Virus record (IMG/VR): IMGVR_UViG_3300027881_000017
Span: 1-56,115 of that record
Strand: one strand, 5' to 3'
DNA length: 56,115 nucleotides
From: a virus
Made by a program: the position numbers and the translations under genes. Under the pieces are notes generated by a model. The model saw only the letters and a list, made by a program, of their open reading frames with translations. It searched no databases and was not told where the DNA came from. Numbering within the stretch: the stretch's first letter is position 1; each line of letters opens with the position of its first letter. Positions 40,819 through 49,782 of the stretch are shown here, piece by piece.

Positions 40819-41027
40819 TGGATACTTGTAAATGCGACAATTGCGGAAATGATATGCCAAAAATATTTGGCAGAACAGTAGCGGTGGTGGAAATAAAGAA
40901 AGATGATCATATTGATATGGTCGTTACTTACAGAAGATGGCGGTCCTTAGAGCCTGGGAAAGAGGCTGATATTTGCGAGGAATGCCACAGCAAGTTCATT
41001 AGAAAATTTAAGCAGGAGACGCAATGA
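40818..41027 (+). CDS. Small zinc-finger protein
   Basis: 69 residues with CKCDNCGNDMP near the start and ICEECHSKFIRKFK near the end, a two-knuckle zinc ribbon separated by a beta region. One of at least seven small CxxC proteins in the genome. Overlaps both neighbours. Confidence 0.58.
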   Translation: MDTCKCDNCGNDMPKIFGRTVAVVEIKKDDHIDMVVTYRRWRSLEPGKEADICEECHSKFIRKFKQETQ

Positions 41028-42052
41028 AAAAGATACTTATAACCGGAGCGCCGGGATTCGCTGCAAGTCATTTGGTAAAACGTTTATTAAGCGAAGATGT
41101 TTTATCAAAAGATAGTATTGAAATCCATGGCACCAAGCGGGTCCGGTCGGACATGTACCGGCTGGAAAAGAAGGGCCTAATTGGTGAGATCAATTTTCAC
41201 TTAATAGAATTAACAGATGCTCATAGTGTATATAATGTAATAGCAAAAGTAATGCCGGATCAGATATATCACCTGGCGGCTCAGGATTATGTTGAGTCAA
41301 GTTGGGAGGCGCCGCATGAAACATTCCATACTAATATCGATGGAACGATAAATCTATTTGAAGCGGTACGGAGATGCTATAATCCAGAACCAGAAAAATG
41401 GATTTCAACAGGACGAGATATGCCGATATTTATAGAATATCCTAAGATCTTGGTCACTTCAACCAGCGAGACTTACGGTCTGCATAAGGAGGAGATATAT
41501 GAAGGAACAGAACAGCATCCCAACAACCCGTATGGGATTAGTAAGCTGGCTCAAGATATGTTGGCCCGTCTTTATAGTAGGAGTTATAATATACCTGTTG
41601 TTATCACACGTTCCTTTAACATCACCGGCTGGGGCAGGAATGATCCTTTTGTTGATAGTGATTTCGCTCGACAGATTGCTGAGATAGAAAAGGGTGCTGG
41701 TAGAGAGGCCGTATTGAATCATGGTAATCTTGATAGCAAGCGGACGTTCTTTGATGTTAAAGATGCGGTGCGGGGATATTACCTGGCCATGGAAAGCAAG
41801 TACAAGGATGGCGATGTGTTCTGTTTTGGCACAGATACAAGTACCAGCATCAAAGATTTACTTGGTATATTGTTTTCACTTACTGATGTAGAAATCAGGA
41901 GCAACGAACAACAGGACAGATTGCGCCCGGTAGACACATCTGATATGAGATGCGATGCTTCAAAGGCAAAGCAATTATTGGGATGGGAACCAACGATACC
42001 GCTTAAACAATCTTTAGAGGATCTGCTTAACTACTGGAGGGAGCGATTATGA
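41024..42052 (+). CDS. NAD-dependent sugar epimerase/dehydratase (GDP-mannose 4,6-dehydratase-like)
   Basis: 342 residues, extended short-chain dehydrogenase fold. ILITGAPGFAASHLVKRL (4-21, nucleotide-binding loop, GxxGFxxSH variant), IYHLAAQDYVESSWEAPHET, VTSTSETYG with the Ser/Thr, NNPYGISKLAQD (YxxxK), NITGWGR, DSKRTFFDVKDAVRGY, and the C-terminal RPVDTSDMRCDASKAKQLLG. Makes an activated deoxy sugar, presumably the donor for the phage's own glycosyltransferases. Confidence 0.88.
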   Translation: MKKILITGAPGFAASHLVKRLLSEDVLSKDSIEIHGTKRVRSDMYRLEKKGLIGEINFHLIELTDAHSVYNVIAKVMPDQIYHLAAQDYVESSWEAPHETFHTNIDGTINLFEAVRRCYNPEPEKWISTGRDMPIFIEYPKILVTSTSETYGLHKEEIYEGTEQHPNNPYGISKLAQDMLARLYSRSYNIPVVITRSFNITGWGRNDPFVDSDFARQIAEIEKGAGREAVLNHGNLDSKRTFFDVKDAVRGYYLAMESKYKDGDVFCFGTDTSTSIKDLLGILFSLTDVEIRSNEQQDRLRPVDTSDMRCDASKAKQLLGWEPTIPLKQSLEDLLNYWRERL

Positions 42053-42360
42053 AATTAGGTGATAGAGTAAAAGACAAAATTGATGGATTTGAAGGGATCA
42101 TTGTGGCAAAGTGTCATTACCTTAACGGCTGTATCCAATATCAAGTACAGCCGGAATACTTGGATGAACATAAAGGCATTAAGCCAGAATGGATAGATGA
42201 GGACCAATTAGAATTGTTAATGGAAGATGCGTTAACACCAAGCACAGACAGAGAGTTTGGCGAATTCCTGGATAAGCCTAAAGACGAGAATGCAGATCTC
42301 AGCAATTATAGCACTGGTGGTCCACGAAAGAACTTGCCAAAGGGGATGCGTCATGATTAA
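42049..42360 (+). CDS. SH3/KOW-like small protein
   Basis: 103 residues; MKLGDRVKDKIDGFEGIIVA, KCHYLNGCIQYQVQPEY and EWIDEDQLELL make a short beta barrel followed by a polar tail. This pattern is frequent among unannotated phage proteins. ATGA overlap with the dehydratase. Confidence 0.6.
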   Translation: MKLGDRVKDKIDGFEGIIVAKCHYLNGCIQYQVQPEYLDEHKGIKPEWIDEDQLELLMEDALTPSTDREFGEFLDKPKDENADLSNYSTGGPRKNLPKGMRHD

Positions 42361-43201
42361 CTGTCTAATATTCACTAAAAACAGAGCATGTCAGTTACAC
42401 TTACTTATGGAGAGCATAAATGAATTTTTCCATACGGGATTGGATATTCATATCCTGGTCAAATCCACTGAGCAAAAATACAGAACCGGATATGGGCGTT
42501 TTCTCAAAGCCAATGAAGGTTTCTATTGGTACGAAGAATCGCCAAATGATTTTAAAGATCAAGTTATGGCAATTGTTAGCAGGTTTAATCACCCTTGGAC
42601 TTTGTGCTTTTGTGATGATGACGTGGTTGTTGATCATGTTGACGTGGTTTCTTTCCTGAAGTATATAACATATGACGTTAATGCTTTGTCTTTAAGGATG
42701 GGAACTCATATTGACTACTGTTATCCAAAAGACATGAAGATGGTTGCTCCATCCTTTACAGTTGCTTCGGAGCTAATTAAATGGAGGTGGGTTGACTATC
42801 AACGTGGATTAGATTGGGGTTATTCAATGTCTCTTGCCGGTAATATATATAGAGCAGAATGGCTAAAAGATATATGGCTGCAGATCCCGTTCACTTCGCC
42901 GAACTTAATTGAAGGGCTGATGGCAATGCGAGCACCGGCACATAGACCCTGTCAACTATCGTTTTCAAAGCAGCGGGTCTATAATGTAGCGAACAATTTG
43001 GTCCAAGATGTTTGTGCCAATAGGCATGAAGGCGATCCATGGATGTTGCCCGATGTTCTTAACAAGCAATATCTTAAAGGAAAGAAGATTGATTTATCTA
43101 AAATAGCCGGGAAGGTATATAATAGTGCCAATGGGCCAGCGATATATGAAATGATTAATCAACGAGGAGAGCACCGTGAGCAGATGGGTTTAGACAACTG
43201 A
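42353..43201 (+). CDS. Glycosyltransferase (GT-A type)
   Basis: 282 residues from the ATG at 42353 (AAGGGGA upstream). INCLIFTKNRACQLHLLMES is the usual GT-A start, TLCFCDDDVVVDHVDVVSF carries the DxD-like acids, then a Trp-rich acceptor half (WRWVDYQRGLDWGYSMSL). It closes the sugar block; a small hairpin overlaps its stop. Confidence 0.72.
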   Translation: MINCLIFTKNRACQLHLLMESINEFFHTGLDIHILVKSTEQKYRTGYGRFLKANEGFYWYEESPNDFKDQVMAIVSRFNHPWTLCFCDDDVVVDHVDVVSFLKYITYDVNALSLRMGTHIDYCYPKDMKMVAPSFTVASELIKWRWVDYQRGLDWGYSMSLAGNIYRAEWLKDIWLQIPFTSPNLIEGLMAMRAPAHRPCQLSFSKQRVYNVANNLVQDVCANRHEGDPWMLPDVLNKQYLKGKKIDLSKIAGKVYNSANGPAIYEMINQRGEHREQMGLDN

Positions 43202-43232
43202 GCATGCTAAGGTTGTCCATATGCAAAAAAAG

Positions 43233-43290
43233 GTTCGGTGGAAATGCGGTACGCCGCAAGTGGTGGGCTCGAATCCCACCCTCCCTCTTC
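43233..43290 (+). other. tRNA-like remnant (UACG hairpin plus T-arm)
   Basis: A GCGG-UACG-CCGC hairpin (43246-43257) is followed by a 6-bp stem (43262-43267 with 43275-43280) enclosing the 7-base loop CTCGAAT, a tRNA T-loop sequence. Upstream GGTTCGGTGGAAATGCGGTA resembles a leucine/serine tRNA D arm. No anticodon arm or 5' acceptor partner is present, so no functional tRNA is called. It may be a tRNA relic, an old attachment site or a tRNA-mimic RNA. Confidence 0.42.
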
Positions 43291-43310
43291 ATTATAAACA
43301 AGGAGGAGAT

Positions 43311-43394
43311 ATGCAGAATTTTTGTAACTCCTGCGAGCACTATCATGATGCGAATCAGATGTGTCCGCAAAGTTACCAGATATTAGGGGATTGA
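43311..43394 (+). CDS. 27-residue Cys/His peptide
   Basis: MQNFCNSCEHYHDANQMCPQ and seven further residues. A perfect AAGGAGG 5 bases before the ATG supports translation. CxxC, two His and a third Cys suggest metal binding. Too short for a family call. Confidence 0.55.
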   Translation: MQNFCNSCEHYHDANQMCPQSYQILGD

Positions 43395-43492
43395 AGGGTG
43401 GGCAAAAAAAATCATAAAAACATTTTTATTCTGAGCATCTTTTTATTATATTAACCGCATACATGTGAATTTGCTCGGCCAATCTTACAAAG

Positions 43493-43533
43493 ATGCCATT
43501 AAGTGAATCTATTTACTTAGTGGCATTTTTTTT
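43493..43533 (+). terminator. Strong intrinsic terminator before the portal operon
   Basis: 12-bp stem ATGCCATTAAGT/ACTTAGTGGCAT (43493-43504 with 43515-43526, one G:U pair), 10-base loop, then eight T. It ends 12 bases before the ATG at 43545, so no promoter fits between them. Confidence 0.82.
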
Positions 43534-43544
43534 ATGGAGGAAAC

Positions 43545-43796
43545 ATGAGCGAAGTTCAATTTTTTATTTTCTTTTTATTTGTAGTTTTAATCTTCTTTGG
43601 TATATCAATTTCCGCAGTAACCACCTGGATTAGATCTTTTGCAAAAATGAAAGAGATTTTAAAAGATCCAAACAAGCACTGGTCATTTAAAGGTTTTATT
43701 TATTACGGTGTTTTCTTTACTATATTCATTACATTTTCAGTTTTTGTTTCATTAGTTGTTGGTATGGGCATTTGGATCTGGAGCATAAATGTTTAA
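43545..43796 (+). CDS. Small membrane protein upstream of the portal
   Basis: 83 residues, GGAGG upstream. Two membrane spans (about 5-28 and 52-78) joined by a basic loop (FAKMKEILKDPNKHW). Overlaps the portal start by 8 bases. Function unknown. Confidence 0.58.
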   Translation: MSEVQFFIFFLFVVLIFFGISISAVTTWIRSFAKMKEILKDPNKHWSFKGFIYYGVFFTIFITFSVFVSLVVGMGIWIWSINV

Positions 43797-45885
43797 GTTC
43801 ATAGATCAGATTGTAAAAGACTATGAACCAAAACAGAAAACTGTGGCAGAGGTATTGTTCAATCTCGGGGCAACGACCGGATACGATACGAGCACAGATC
43901 AGTTCGCCGACCAGCAAAGCCTCAATAGTATTTATAGCAACATCACTTGGGCGTATCGCTCAATAGCATTTATTGCTTCGAACCTTGCTCGAATTCCCTG
44001 GATATATAAAAAGAACGACGAGGATATAACCGACACTATTGTTGATGATATATTCCAGAACCCAAACCCAATGCAGACTCGATATGATTTTTTCCTTGAG
44101 TCTATTAGCCGATTAGAGTTACAGGGTGAGATGTTCTGGGAATTATTTCGCGGCACTGGCGCCGTTGGCAGGCAAGTGCTTGCCATATTCCCAGACTGGC
44201 GCAGCGAAGAAGTTACGGTCATCCCGGACAACAAGAAATATGTTATTAAAGGATACAAGCGGAACATCAACGGCAAGGTGGTTGATTTTGACGCCGATGA
44301 AGTATTTTATCTTAAGCATTTTAATAGTTTAAATCCTATTCGCGGGATGAGTCCTTTATTCCCTGCCAGGCACGCTGCGGGCACAGACCTTAATGCTACT
44401 TATTATACTAAACAATTTTTCAAACAGGGCGCCCGACCAAGCGGTATGCTAACTACGGAGCAGAAATTAACTGAACCGGAGCAGCGTCGCCTCGAAGAAT
44501 ACATCAAGAAGAAATATCAATCGGTCAATCAGATGCATGAGATCATGGTTATGTGGGGCGGGTTAGAATTTACACCGTTGAACACGATGAACATGACTGA
44601 CATGCAGTTTACTGATCTGAAGAAAATGACCCGCGAAGAAATTATCTTAGCATTTGGATTATCGCTTGAAGTAATGGGGCTCGGGCAAAAGACATTTGAG
44701 AATGTGCAATTTTACAGGCGGCTGGCGTGGACAGAAACGATGCAGCCTCTTATGGATAAATTTTTAGCGCTGTTAAATAAAAATTTGGCTGAAGAATTAT
44801 ACCAAATAGAAGGCATAACAGTCGAAGCAGATTATAATAATGTTGAAGCATTAAGAGAAGAGAGGTCTAAGAAAGTAATTGATTTTGAACGTGGGTTCAA
44901 GACGGGCGCAATTACGCCAAATGAAATGCGCGAGATTGTATTTGGTCTCGATCCAATTAGTATCCCTGAAATGGACAGCACGTATCTTCATCTTAATGTT
45001 GCTAACCCGGTAGATTTACCAGAGATCCAGATGCCAGAATCGGTGCCAGGAACAGAAGCGGTGTCGGCAGGATTTCAACCACTCGGTAAAAAGGGACTGA
45101 GTTATGATGATCGTACAAAAATATGGTATAGCCGGGTAAAAAAATATGAGCAATATGAGCCGTCGTTTAAGACAATGGTTAATAAGATCTTTGATCAAAT
45201 CATGGCTGATGTGAAGAAGAGAGCAAGCGGTTTATTAAAAGGGCTATATGCAAATCAAGCAATTGACAAGGCTGAAGAGGAAGGGATTACTATTCCACCT
45301 TCACTCGTTATAAAGATAAAAAAACTATATGACAATAAACGCTGGGAAAAGGAATTTGCGAGAAAAGGTGAGCCAGTTATACTTGATACAATGGCTTCGG
45401 TTGGCGGGCAGTTATTACAGTCTGAGGGAGAGGTATTTAATTTAGTACATCCTGAAGTTAAAAAATTATTAGGTGAAAGAGTAAAACAGTTTAGTGCTTT
45501 TGTCAGCGACACAACATCAGATGACATCACCCGGATTGTAATAAGGACGCTACAGGAAACTGCAGATCTTAGTATTGCAGAACAGACCAGGGCTATCCAA
45601 AAAGTATTTGATGCGTATCACGTTATGGCGAAGACGAGCCGGGCTGCGACCATAGCCAGAACAGAAGCGATGGGCGCTGCCAACGCTGGTACTCAAGCGG
45701 CGTTGGTTCAGGGCGGATTTTTGCGCAAGATGTGGATCACATCCAGGGACGACCGGGTTAGGGACGAGCACCAAATCGATGGAGAGGTGGTTAATGTCCA
45801 AGAAAGTTTTTCGCTTGGCGTGGCATTTCCTCAGGCAATAAATGAGAGATGTATTATAATAGATACGTTAGAACCAGTAACTTAG
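43789..45885 (+). CDS. Portal protein fused to a MuF-like minor head protein
   Basis: 698 residues; HK97-type portals are about 400-450. Residues 1-400 are portal-like (YSNITWAYRSIAFIASNLAR, PNPMQTRYDFFLESISRLEL, MSPLFPARHAA, QFFKQGARPSGMLTTEQ, GLSLEVMGLGQKTFENVQFY). Residues about 450-698 end in the MuF/SPP1-gp7 signature AATIARTEAMGAANAGTQAA, KMWITSRDDRVRDEHQIDGE and ERCIIID. Two steps of head morphogenesis thus sit in one chain, giving 12 copies of the MuF domain at the portal vertex. Confidence 0.88.
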   Translation: MFKFIDQIVKDYEPKQKTVAEVLFNLGATTGYDTSTDQFADQQSLNSIYSNITWAYRSIAFIASNLARIPWIYKKNDEDITDTIVDDIFQNPNPMQTRYDFFLESISRLELQGEMFWELFRGTGAVGRQVLAIFPDWRSEEVTVIPDNKKYVIKGYKRNINGKVVDFDADEVFYLKHFNSLNPIRGMSPLFPARHAAGTDLNATYYTKQFFKQGARPSGMLTTEQKLTEPEQRRLEEYIKKKYQSVNQMHEIMVMWGGLEFTPLNTMNMTDMQFTDLKKMTREEIILAFGLSLEVMGLGQKTFENVQFYRRLAWTETMQPLMDKFLALLNKNLAEELYQIEGITVEADYNNVEALREERSKKVIDFERGFKTGAITPNEMREIVFGLDPISIPEMDSTYLHLNVANPVDLPEIQMPESVPGTEAVSAGFQPLGKKGLSYDDRTKIWYSRVKKYEQYEPSFKTMVNKIFDQIMADVKKRASGLLKGLYANQAIDKAEEEGITIPPSLVIKIKKLYDNKRWEKEFARKGEPVILDTMASVGGQLLQSEGEVFNLVHPEVKKLLGERVKQFSAFVSDTTSDDITRIVIRTLQETADLSIAEQTRAIQKVFDAYHVMAKTSRAATIARTEAMGAANAGTQAALVQGGFLRKMWITSRDDRVRDEHQIDGEVVNVQESFSLGVAFPQAINERCIIIDTLEPVT

Positions 45886-45895
45886 GAGAACAAAA

Positions 45896-46264
45896 ATGAA
45901 GAGAGCGCAATTGGCTCAATCAAGAGTATCGGGCACAGACGCCTTAAAGATATTTAATATTTCTGACATGGCAGAAAACCCGGCAAGGGTAACAATTGAG
46001 CAAATCGTGGTTTGCAACACTACCGGAACGGACCTTACTTTCGATGTTTATCATGACAAGGACGGAGTTACCTACGATGAAACAACGGCAATATTTTTTG
46101 AGGAAACATCTTGTGGGGCAAGCAACATCGGTATCGGTCATGATAAAACAAAAATTTACGATGTTAACATCGGCGTTGAGAATGAATCGGAGAATATTGC
46201 CGCTAAGTCCAGCCTGTCAAAAGGACTCACTTATACTTTATATGGTCAACTTATAGAAGGGTAA
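45896..46264 (+). CDS. Small virion-type beta protein, unknown
   Basis: 122 residues, TAGGAGA upstream. ARVTIEQIVVCNTTGTDLTF, VYHDKDGVTYDETTAIFFEE, LSKGLTYTLYGQLIEG suggest a small beta sandwich. Between portal and protease; may be a head decoration or accessory protein. Confidence 0.55.
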   Translation: MKRAQLAQSRVSGTDALKIFNISDMAENPARVTIEQIVVCNTTGTDLTFDVYHDKDGVTYDETTAIFFEETSCGASNIGIGHDKTKIYDVNIGVENESENIAAKSSLSKGLTYTLYGQLIEG

Positions 46265-46269
46265 AATGA

Positions 46270-47415
46270 ATGAAAAAATTTCCATTTAAATCAGCCTCAA
46301 TAGATGTCGAGAAAAAGATTAATCTTGAGAAGGGGATAATTCCTTTTATCCTGACATCTAAAACTGTAGACAGAGACAGCGAGGTTATATTACCAGATGG
46401 CGGTGATGTAGAAGAGTTTAAAACTAATCCAGTTTTTTTATGGGCGCACGATATTTGGTCACCGTCGATTGGCAAAGTATTAACTAAGACAATGAATATT
46501 AATCATTTAAGAATGAGCGCAGATGTTCAATTTGACCTGGATGATCCTTTCGCTGCATTGATATTTAATAAATATGCTAAAGGGCATTTAAATGCAGGGA
46601 GTATTAGATTCCGGCCTACGCAAGTCAGCCCCGATCCAGTTATGAAAGGCCAAAAAGGTGTAACGATCGAGAAATGGAAACTGTTAGAGTTCAGCGCAGT
46701 ACCGGTCCCGGCCAATCCTCAGGCCTTAGCTCAGATACAGAAAGGTTTTGAAGAGATAGATGACCATAGGGTGAAAGAGTGGGGCAAACAACTAAGTGAG
46801 ATGGAACCGTCCAACGCGGCGAAAGAAATTACTGAGGAAAATCTTAATCTTGTTGACCTCTATATTAAAATGATAAATACAGGGAAGGGCGATGACGCTC
46901 CTGAGCAAAAGCAAGGCAGGTTGACCAGGGATGAGCCGATACCATTTCAAGCAACTTTCGATGCAAATGGAAACGAGGTATCTCAAACATCTTCATCTAA
47001 CCCAACCGCAGATATTAAATATGTTCAAGTTGAAGAAGATACGTTTAAACTTACTGATCACGTAATGGATCAAATTGAAGCAAGCGTCCTGGCTGGTATT
47101 CAGAAAGCAATGAACCCGCTGCTCATGGATGAGTTTAAATATGTAGACAAAGACGGAGAGCCCCAGTGGGTATTATTGGCAAATGCTATGATAAATTTAT
47201 TTCACAATAAAACACTGCCGGATTATCAGAAGAAATATGTGTATGACCACCTGGCCGCAAATTACAAAAAGTTTGACCGCAAGCCACCAGCGTTTGAAGA
47301 ACAGCCGGATCCACAGCCAGACCCGGATCCCAATCCGCCAGAAGAGAATATTGTGATAAGTAATGAAAGTATTGAGAAAATTATAGATTCAGTAAAAGAG
47401 AAAATGAAAGAATAA
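46270..47415 (+). CDS. HK97-type prohead protease with long C-terminal extension
   Basis: 381 residues; the protease itself is about 160-200. Domain marks: IPFILTSKTVDRDSEVILPD (24-43), NPVFLWAHD with His60, GHLNAGSIRFRP with Ser111, LLEFSAVPVPANPQALAQI. The remaining 200 residues are acidic with YVYDHLAANYKKFDRKPPAF and a Pro/Asp-rich linker before a helical tail, and may act as an internal scaffold. Start at 46270 has AGAAGGG 8 bases upstream; another ATG at 46266 is out of frame. Confidence 0.85.
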   Translation: MKKFPFKSASIDVEKKINLEKGIIPFILTSKTVDRDSEVILPDGGDVEEFKTNPVFLWAHDIWSPSIGKVLTKTMNINHLRMSADVQFDLDDPFAALIFNKYAKGHLNAGSIRFRPTQVSPDPVMKGQKGVTIEKWKLLEFSAVPVPANPQALAQIQKGFEEIDDHRVKEWGKQLSEMEPSNAAKEITEENLNLVDLYIKMINTGKGDDAPEQKQGRLTRDEPIPFQATFDANGNEVSQTSSSNPTADIKYVQVEEDTFKLTDHVMDQIEASVLAGIQKAMNPLLMDEFKYVDKDGEPQWVLLANAMINLFHNKTLPDYQKKYVYDHLAANYKKFDRKPPAFEEQPDPQPDPDPNPPEENIVISNESIEKIIDSVKEKMKE

Positions 47416-47520
47416 ATTGTTTTAAGCAATATATATTTGAGTGTGATTGATAAACCTTTCTAAAAAGTTAAGAATCAGCAAAGCTCAAGAACTAATACTA
47501 ATTAACAGGAGAAAAGGCAA

Positions 47521-49065
47521 ATGGAAGAAATCAAATTAACGGATGAGCAGTTAGGTAAAATCACTGCTTCTATCGTTACTGAGATTGCCGAAGCCAAGGA
47601 AGCCGGACATGATCTGAGCGATGCCGAAACTAAAGCCAAAATAGAGAAGATGGTAGCTACGCAGATGGCAGTAGCACAGGAGAAATCTAACCTGGAACGC
47701 AAAAGCGAATTTACCACTACGGATTTCGTCAGCCCAGAAGATCAGGAAAAGGCTTACAAAGCAGAGTTTGAAGGCGTTGATGCGATGAACAAAAAAGAGC
47801 GAGAAGCAGTGCAAGAAACAAAAATGCTCACATCTTCAGATCGTCTTGAACTCCGTGAAGGCAAGGCAATCGGACAGCGAGTAGAAGAGTTTAAAAAACT
47901 CAACGATGATGCATATTTAATTACGACAATGCTTGTTGGTGCAGCGAGGAAAAAGGAAACCGGAGATGAGTCTCAGTTAAGTATTTATCGCAGGACTGAT
48001 ATTTACAAACAAATTGAGAACAAACTGAAAGATGATAAAGAATTGCGCAAAGCATTAGCCGTCGCTACATCGGGTAGCGGGGCGGAATGGATTCCAACCG
48101 GCTTTAGTTCACAGGTTCTGGTTACGATAGAACTACAGCTAAAAATCGCAGCGTTATTTAACCAGATAGCGATGCCGACCAGTCCTTATACATTACCGGT
48201 TCAGACCAGTAATGCTGAGGGATATTTAATTCCGGAATCGACTGCTGACGAAGCAACTAAGATTAAAGCGTCAACTCCAGGAACTGGGAACAGTTCGTTT
48301 GTTGCAAGGAAACTTGCTGATCGCGTATTGTTTTCGGAAGAGATTAACGAGGACAGCATAGTTGCAGTTGGTCCTTTTACGTTGGCAGAAATGGGCAAAG
48401 CGATTGCCCGTGCCCAGGAAACATCATTGATAAATGGCGACAGAACTGGTGCGGCTGGTGTTCCAGGAAGTCATCAGGACAATGCTGGTACGGCGTTATT
48501 TTCCAGTACATATGATGCGAGATTAGCGTATGATGGCCTACGTTATTTTGCCTTGAATCAGGCTGACACATCCACTAAAGATTTTTCGAATGCAGTACCT
48601 TCGGATGCTTTGATGGGTGCGATCAGATTGCTGATGGGTAAACACAGCGTGCTGCCGTCAGATGTTGCCTGGGCAATGAGTGTAAATTCATATTTACAAT
48701 GTCTGTTCAATTTGAGCAACATTACAACCCTGGAGAAATACGGGCCACAAGCTACGATTCTTTCAGGCGAAATGATGAAGTATCAGAACATACCGGTAAT
48801 TGTATCTGAATATATATTTAGTAACCTCAATGCTTCCGGCGTGTATGATGGTTCAACAACGGACCGGTCGATGATCTTGTGCGTATATCGTCCAGGTTTT
48901 TTAATTGGTAACCGTGGTGGCGTTACATTAGCGACGGCCAATGATATCGAAACTGACCAGGTAATAATGGTTGGCAAAAGACGTACCGATTTCATTGACC
49001 CTTACGGCGCAACCACCAGCGGTAATGTTCAATGCGCTGGAGGCATAAGCGTTAAAACCACATAA
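47521..49065 (+). CDS. Major capsid protein, HK97 fold
   Basis: 514 residues. An acidic-basic helical N-terminal region (1-165; ASIVTEIAEAKEAGHDLSDA) is probably the delta/scaffold domain removed by the protease. The capsid fold follows: GSGAEWIPTGFSSQVLVTIE, IPESTADEATKIKASTPGTG, ARKLADRVLFSEEINEDSIV, DVAWAMSVNSYLQCL, GRRTDFIDPYG-like end. Preceded by a 105-base gap with AGGAG. Confidence 0.88.
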   Translation: MEEIKLTDEQLGKITASIVTEIAEAKEAGHDLSDAETKAKIEKMVATQMAVAQEKSNLERKSEFTTTDFVSPEDQEKAYKAEFEGVDAMNKKEREAVQETKMLTSSDRLELREGKAIGQRVEEFKKLNDDAYLITTMLVGAARKKETGDESQLSIYRRTDIYKQIENKLKDDKELRKALAVATSGSGAEWIPTGFSSQVLVTIELQLKIAALFNQIAMPTSPYTLPVQTSNAEGYLIPESTADEATKIKASTPGTGNSSFVARKLADRVLFSEEINEDSIVAVGPFTLAEMGKAIARAQETSLINGDRTGAAGVPGSHQDNAGTALFSSTYDARLAYDGLRYFALNQADTSTKDFSNAVPSDALMGAIRLLMGKHSVLPSDVAWAMSVNSYLQCLFNLSNITTLEKYGPQATILSGEMMKYQNIPVIVSEYIFSNLNASGVYDGSTTDRSMILCVYRPGFLIGNRGGVTLATANDIETDQVIMVGKRRTDFIDPYGATTSGNVQCAGGISVKTT

Positions 49066-49080
49066 AGAAGGAGGCATCTT

Positions 49081-49479
49081 ATGTATGTATTTTCAGGAAG
49101 TCCAAAGAGCCTTAGTGATCTTGATACTTCTTTTGGGTGGAAAGCGCCAGGAACGCAAGTAGACTTAAAAGATGCCATTCAGGAACTGCAGGGCTTGCAC
49201 ATGTCTGTAGCAGTTGGCGCCGGTGCTTCTGCGTTGTTAGAACTTCAGGGTTCTGGCGCGGAGTCCAAAGCCGCTGCTTTAATAACGCAAGATGATGTTA
49301 TCGTAGGCGTCCTTGAATTCGTTGGTCAGGGAGGCACATCGGGAGTTACATGGTTCTCGATGAGGGGCGATGTCAGAATTGCGGCCACTCCAGGTTTTAT
49401 TTCTATCAGTGGTGGCGCAACAACGGCAAATCAGATTTTGGTTCTCTGGTATGACAAAACAGGGTACAGTGCATATTAA
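49081..49479 (+). CDS. Probable head decoration protein
   Basis: 132 residues, AAGGAGG upstream. Ala/Gly-rich, beta (VDLKDAIQELQGLHMSVAVG, LLELQGSGAESKAAALITQD, MRGDVRIAATPGFISISGGA). Size and position right after the capsid gene fit a trimeric decoration protein; inference from context. Confidence 0.55.
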   Translation: MYVFSGSPKSLSDLDTSFGWKAPGTQVDLKDAIQELQGLHMSVAVGAGASALLELQGSGAESKAAALITQDDVIVGVLEFVGQGGTSGVTWFSMRGDVRIAATPGFISISGGATTANQILVLWYDKTGYSAY

Positions 49480-49782
49480 ATGGAATTTTTCGAATTAGAT
49501 AAACGAGTACCTATCTTACAACGGGAACTTCTCGGAGGCGTAAAAACCTCCGAGTATTCCTGTACTATTTACAAGAATTCAGACGGGCCATTTTTCATAG
49601 TTCGTATTAACGATCGAGAATTCATGGTTCGGGTCGGCAGTATTTTTAGAACAATAATTGACGTTGCAAAAATTAAACCTTTACAAAAGGTAAAAAATGA
49701 AAATCACATTAGTGATGGTTCTGAAGGACGAAGCAAGAACCATAAGGAAAGCGATAGAGTCCGTGCTCCCCATAGTGGATGA
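49480..49782 (+). CDS. Small protein between decoration and sugar genes, unknown
   Basis: 100 residues, start at the ATG directly after the previous stop (TAAATG). MEFFELDKRVPILQRELLGG, GPFFIVRINDREFMVRVGSI. Its last 29 codons overlap the glycosyltransferase in another frame, so the C-terminus is less certain. Confidence 0.5.
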   Translation: MEFFELDKRVPILQRELLGGVKTSEYSCTIYKNSDGPFFIVRINDREFMVRVGSIFRTIIDVAKIKPLQKVKNENHISDGSEGRSKNHKESDRVRAPHSG

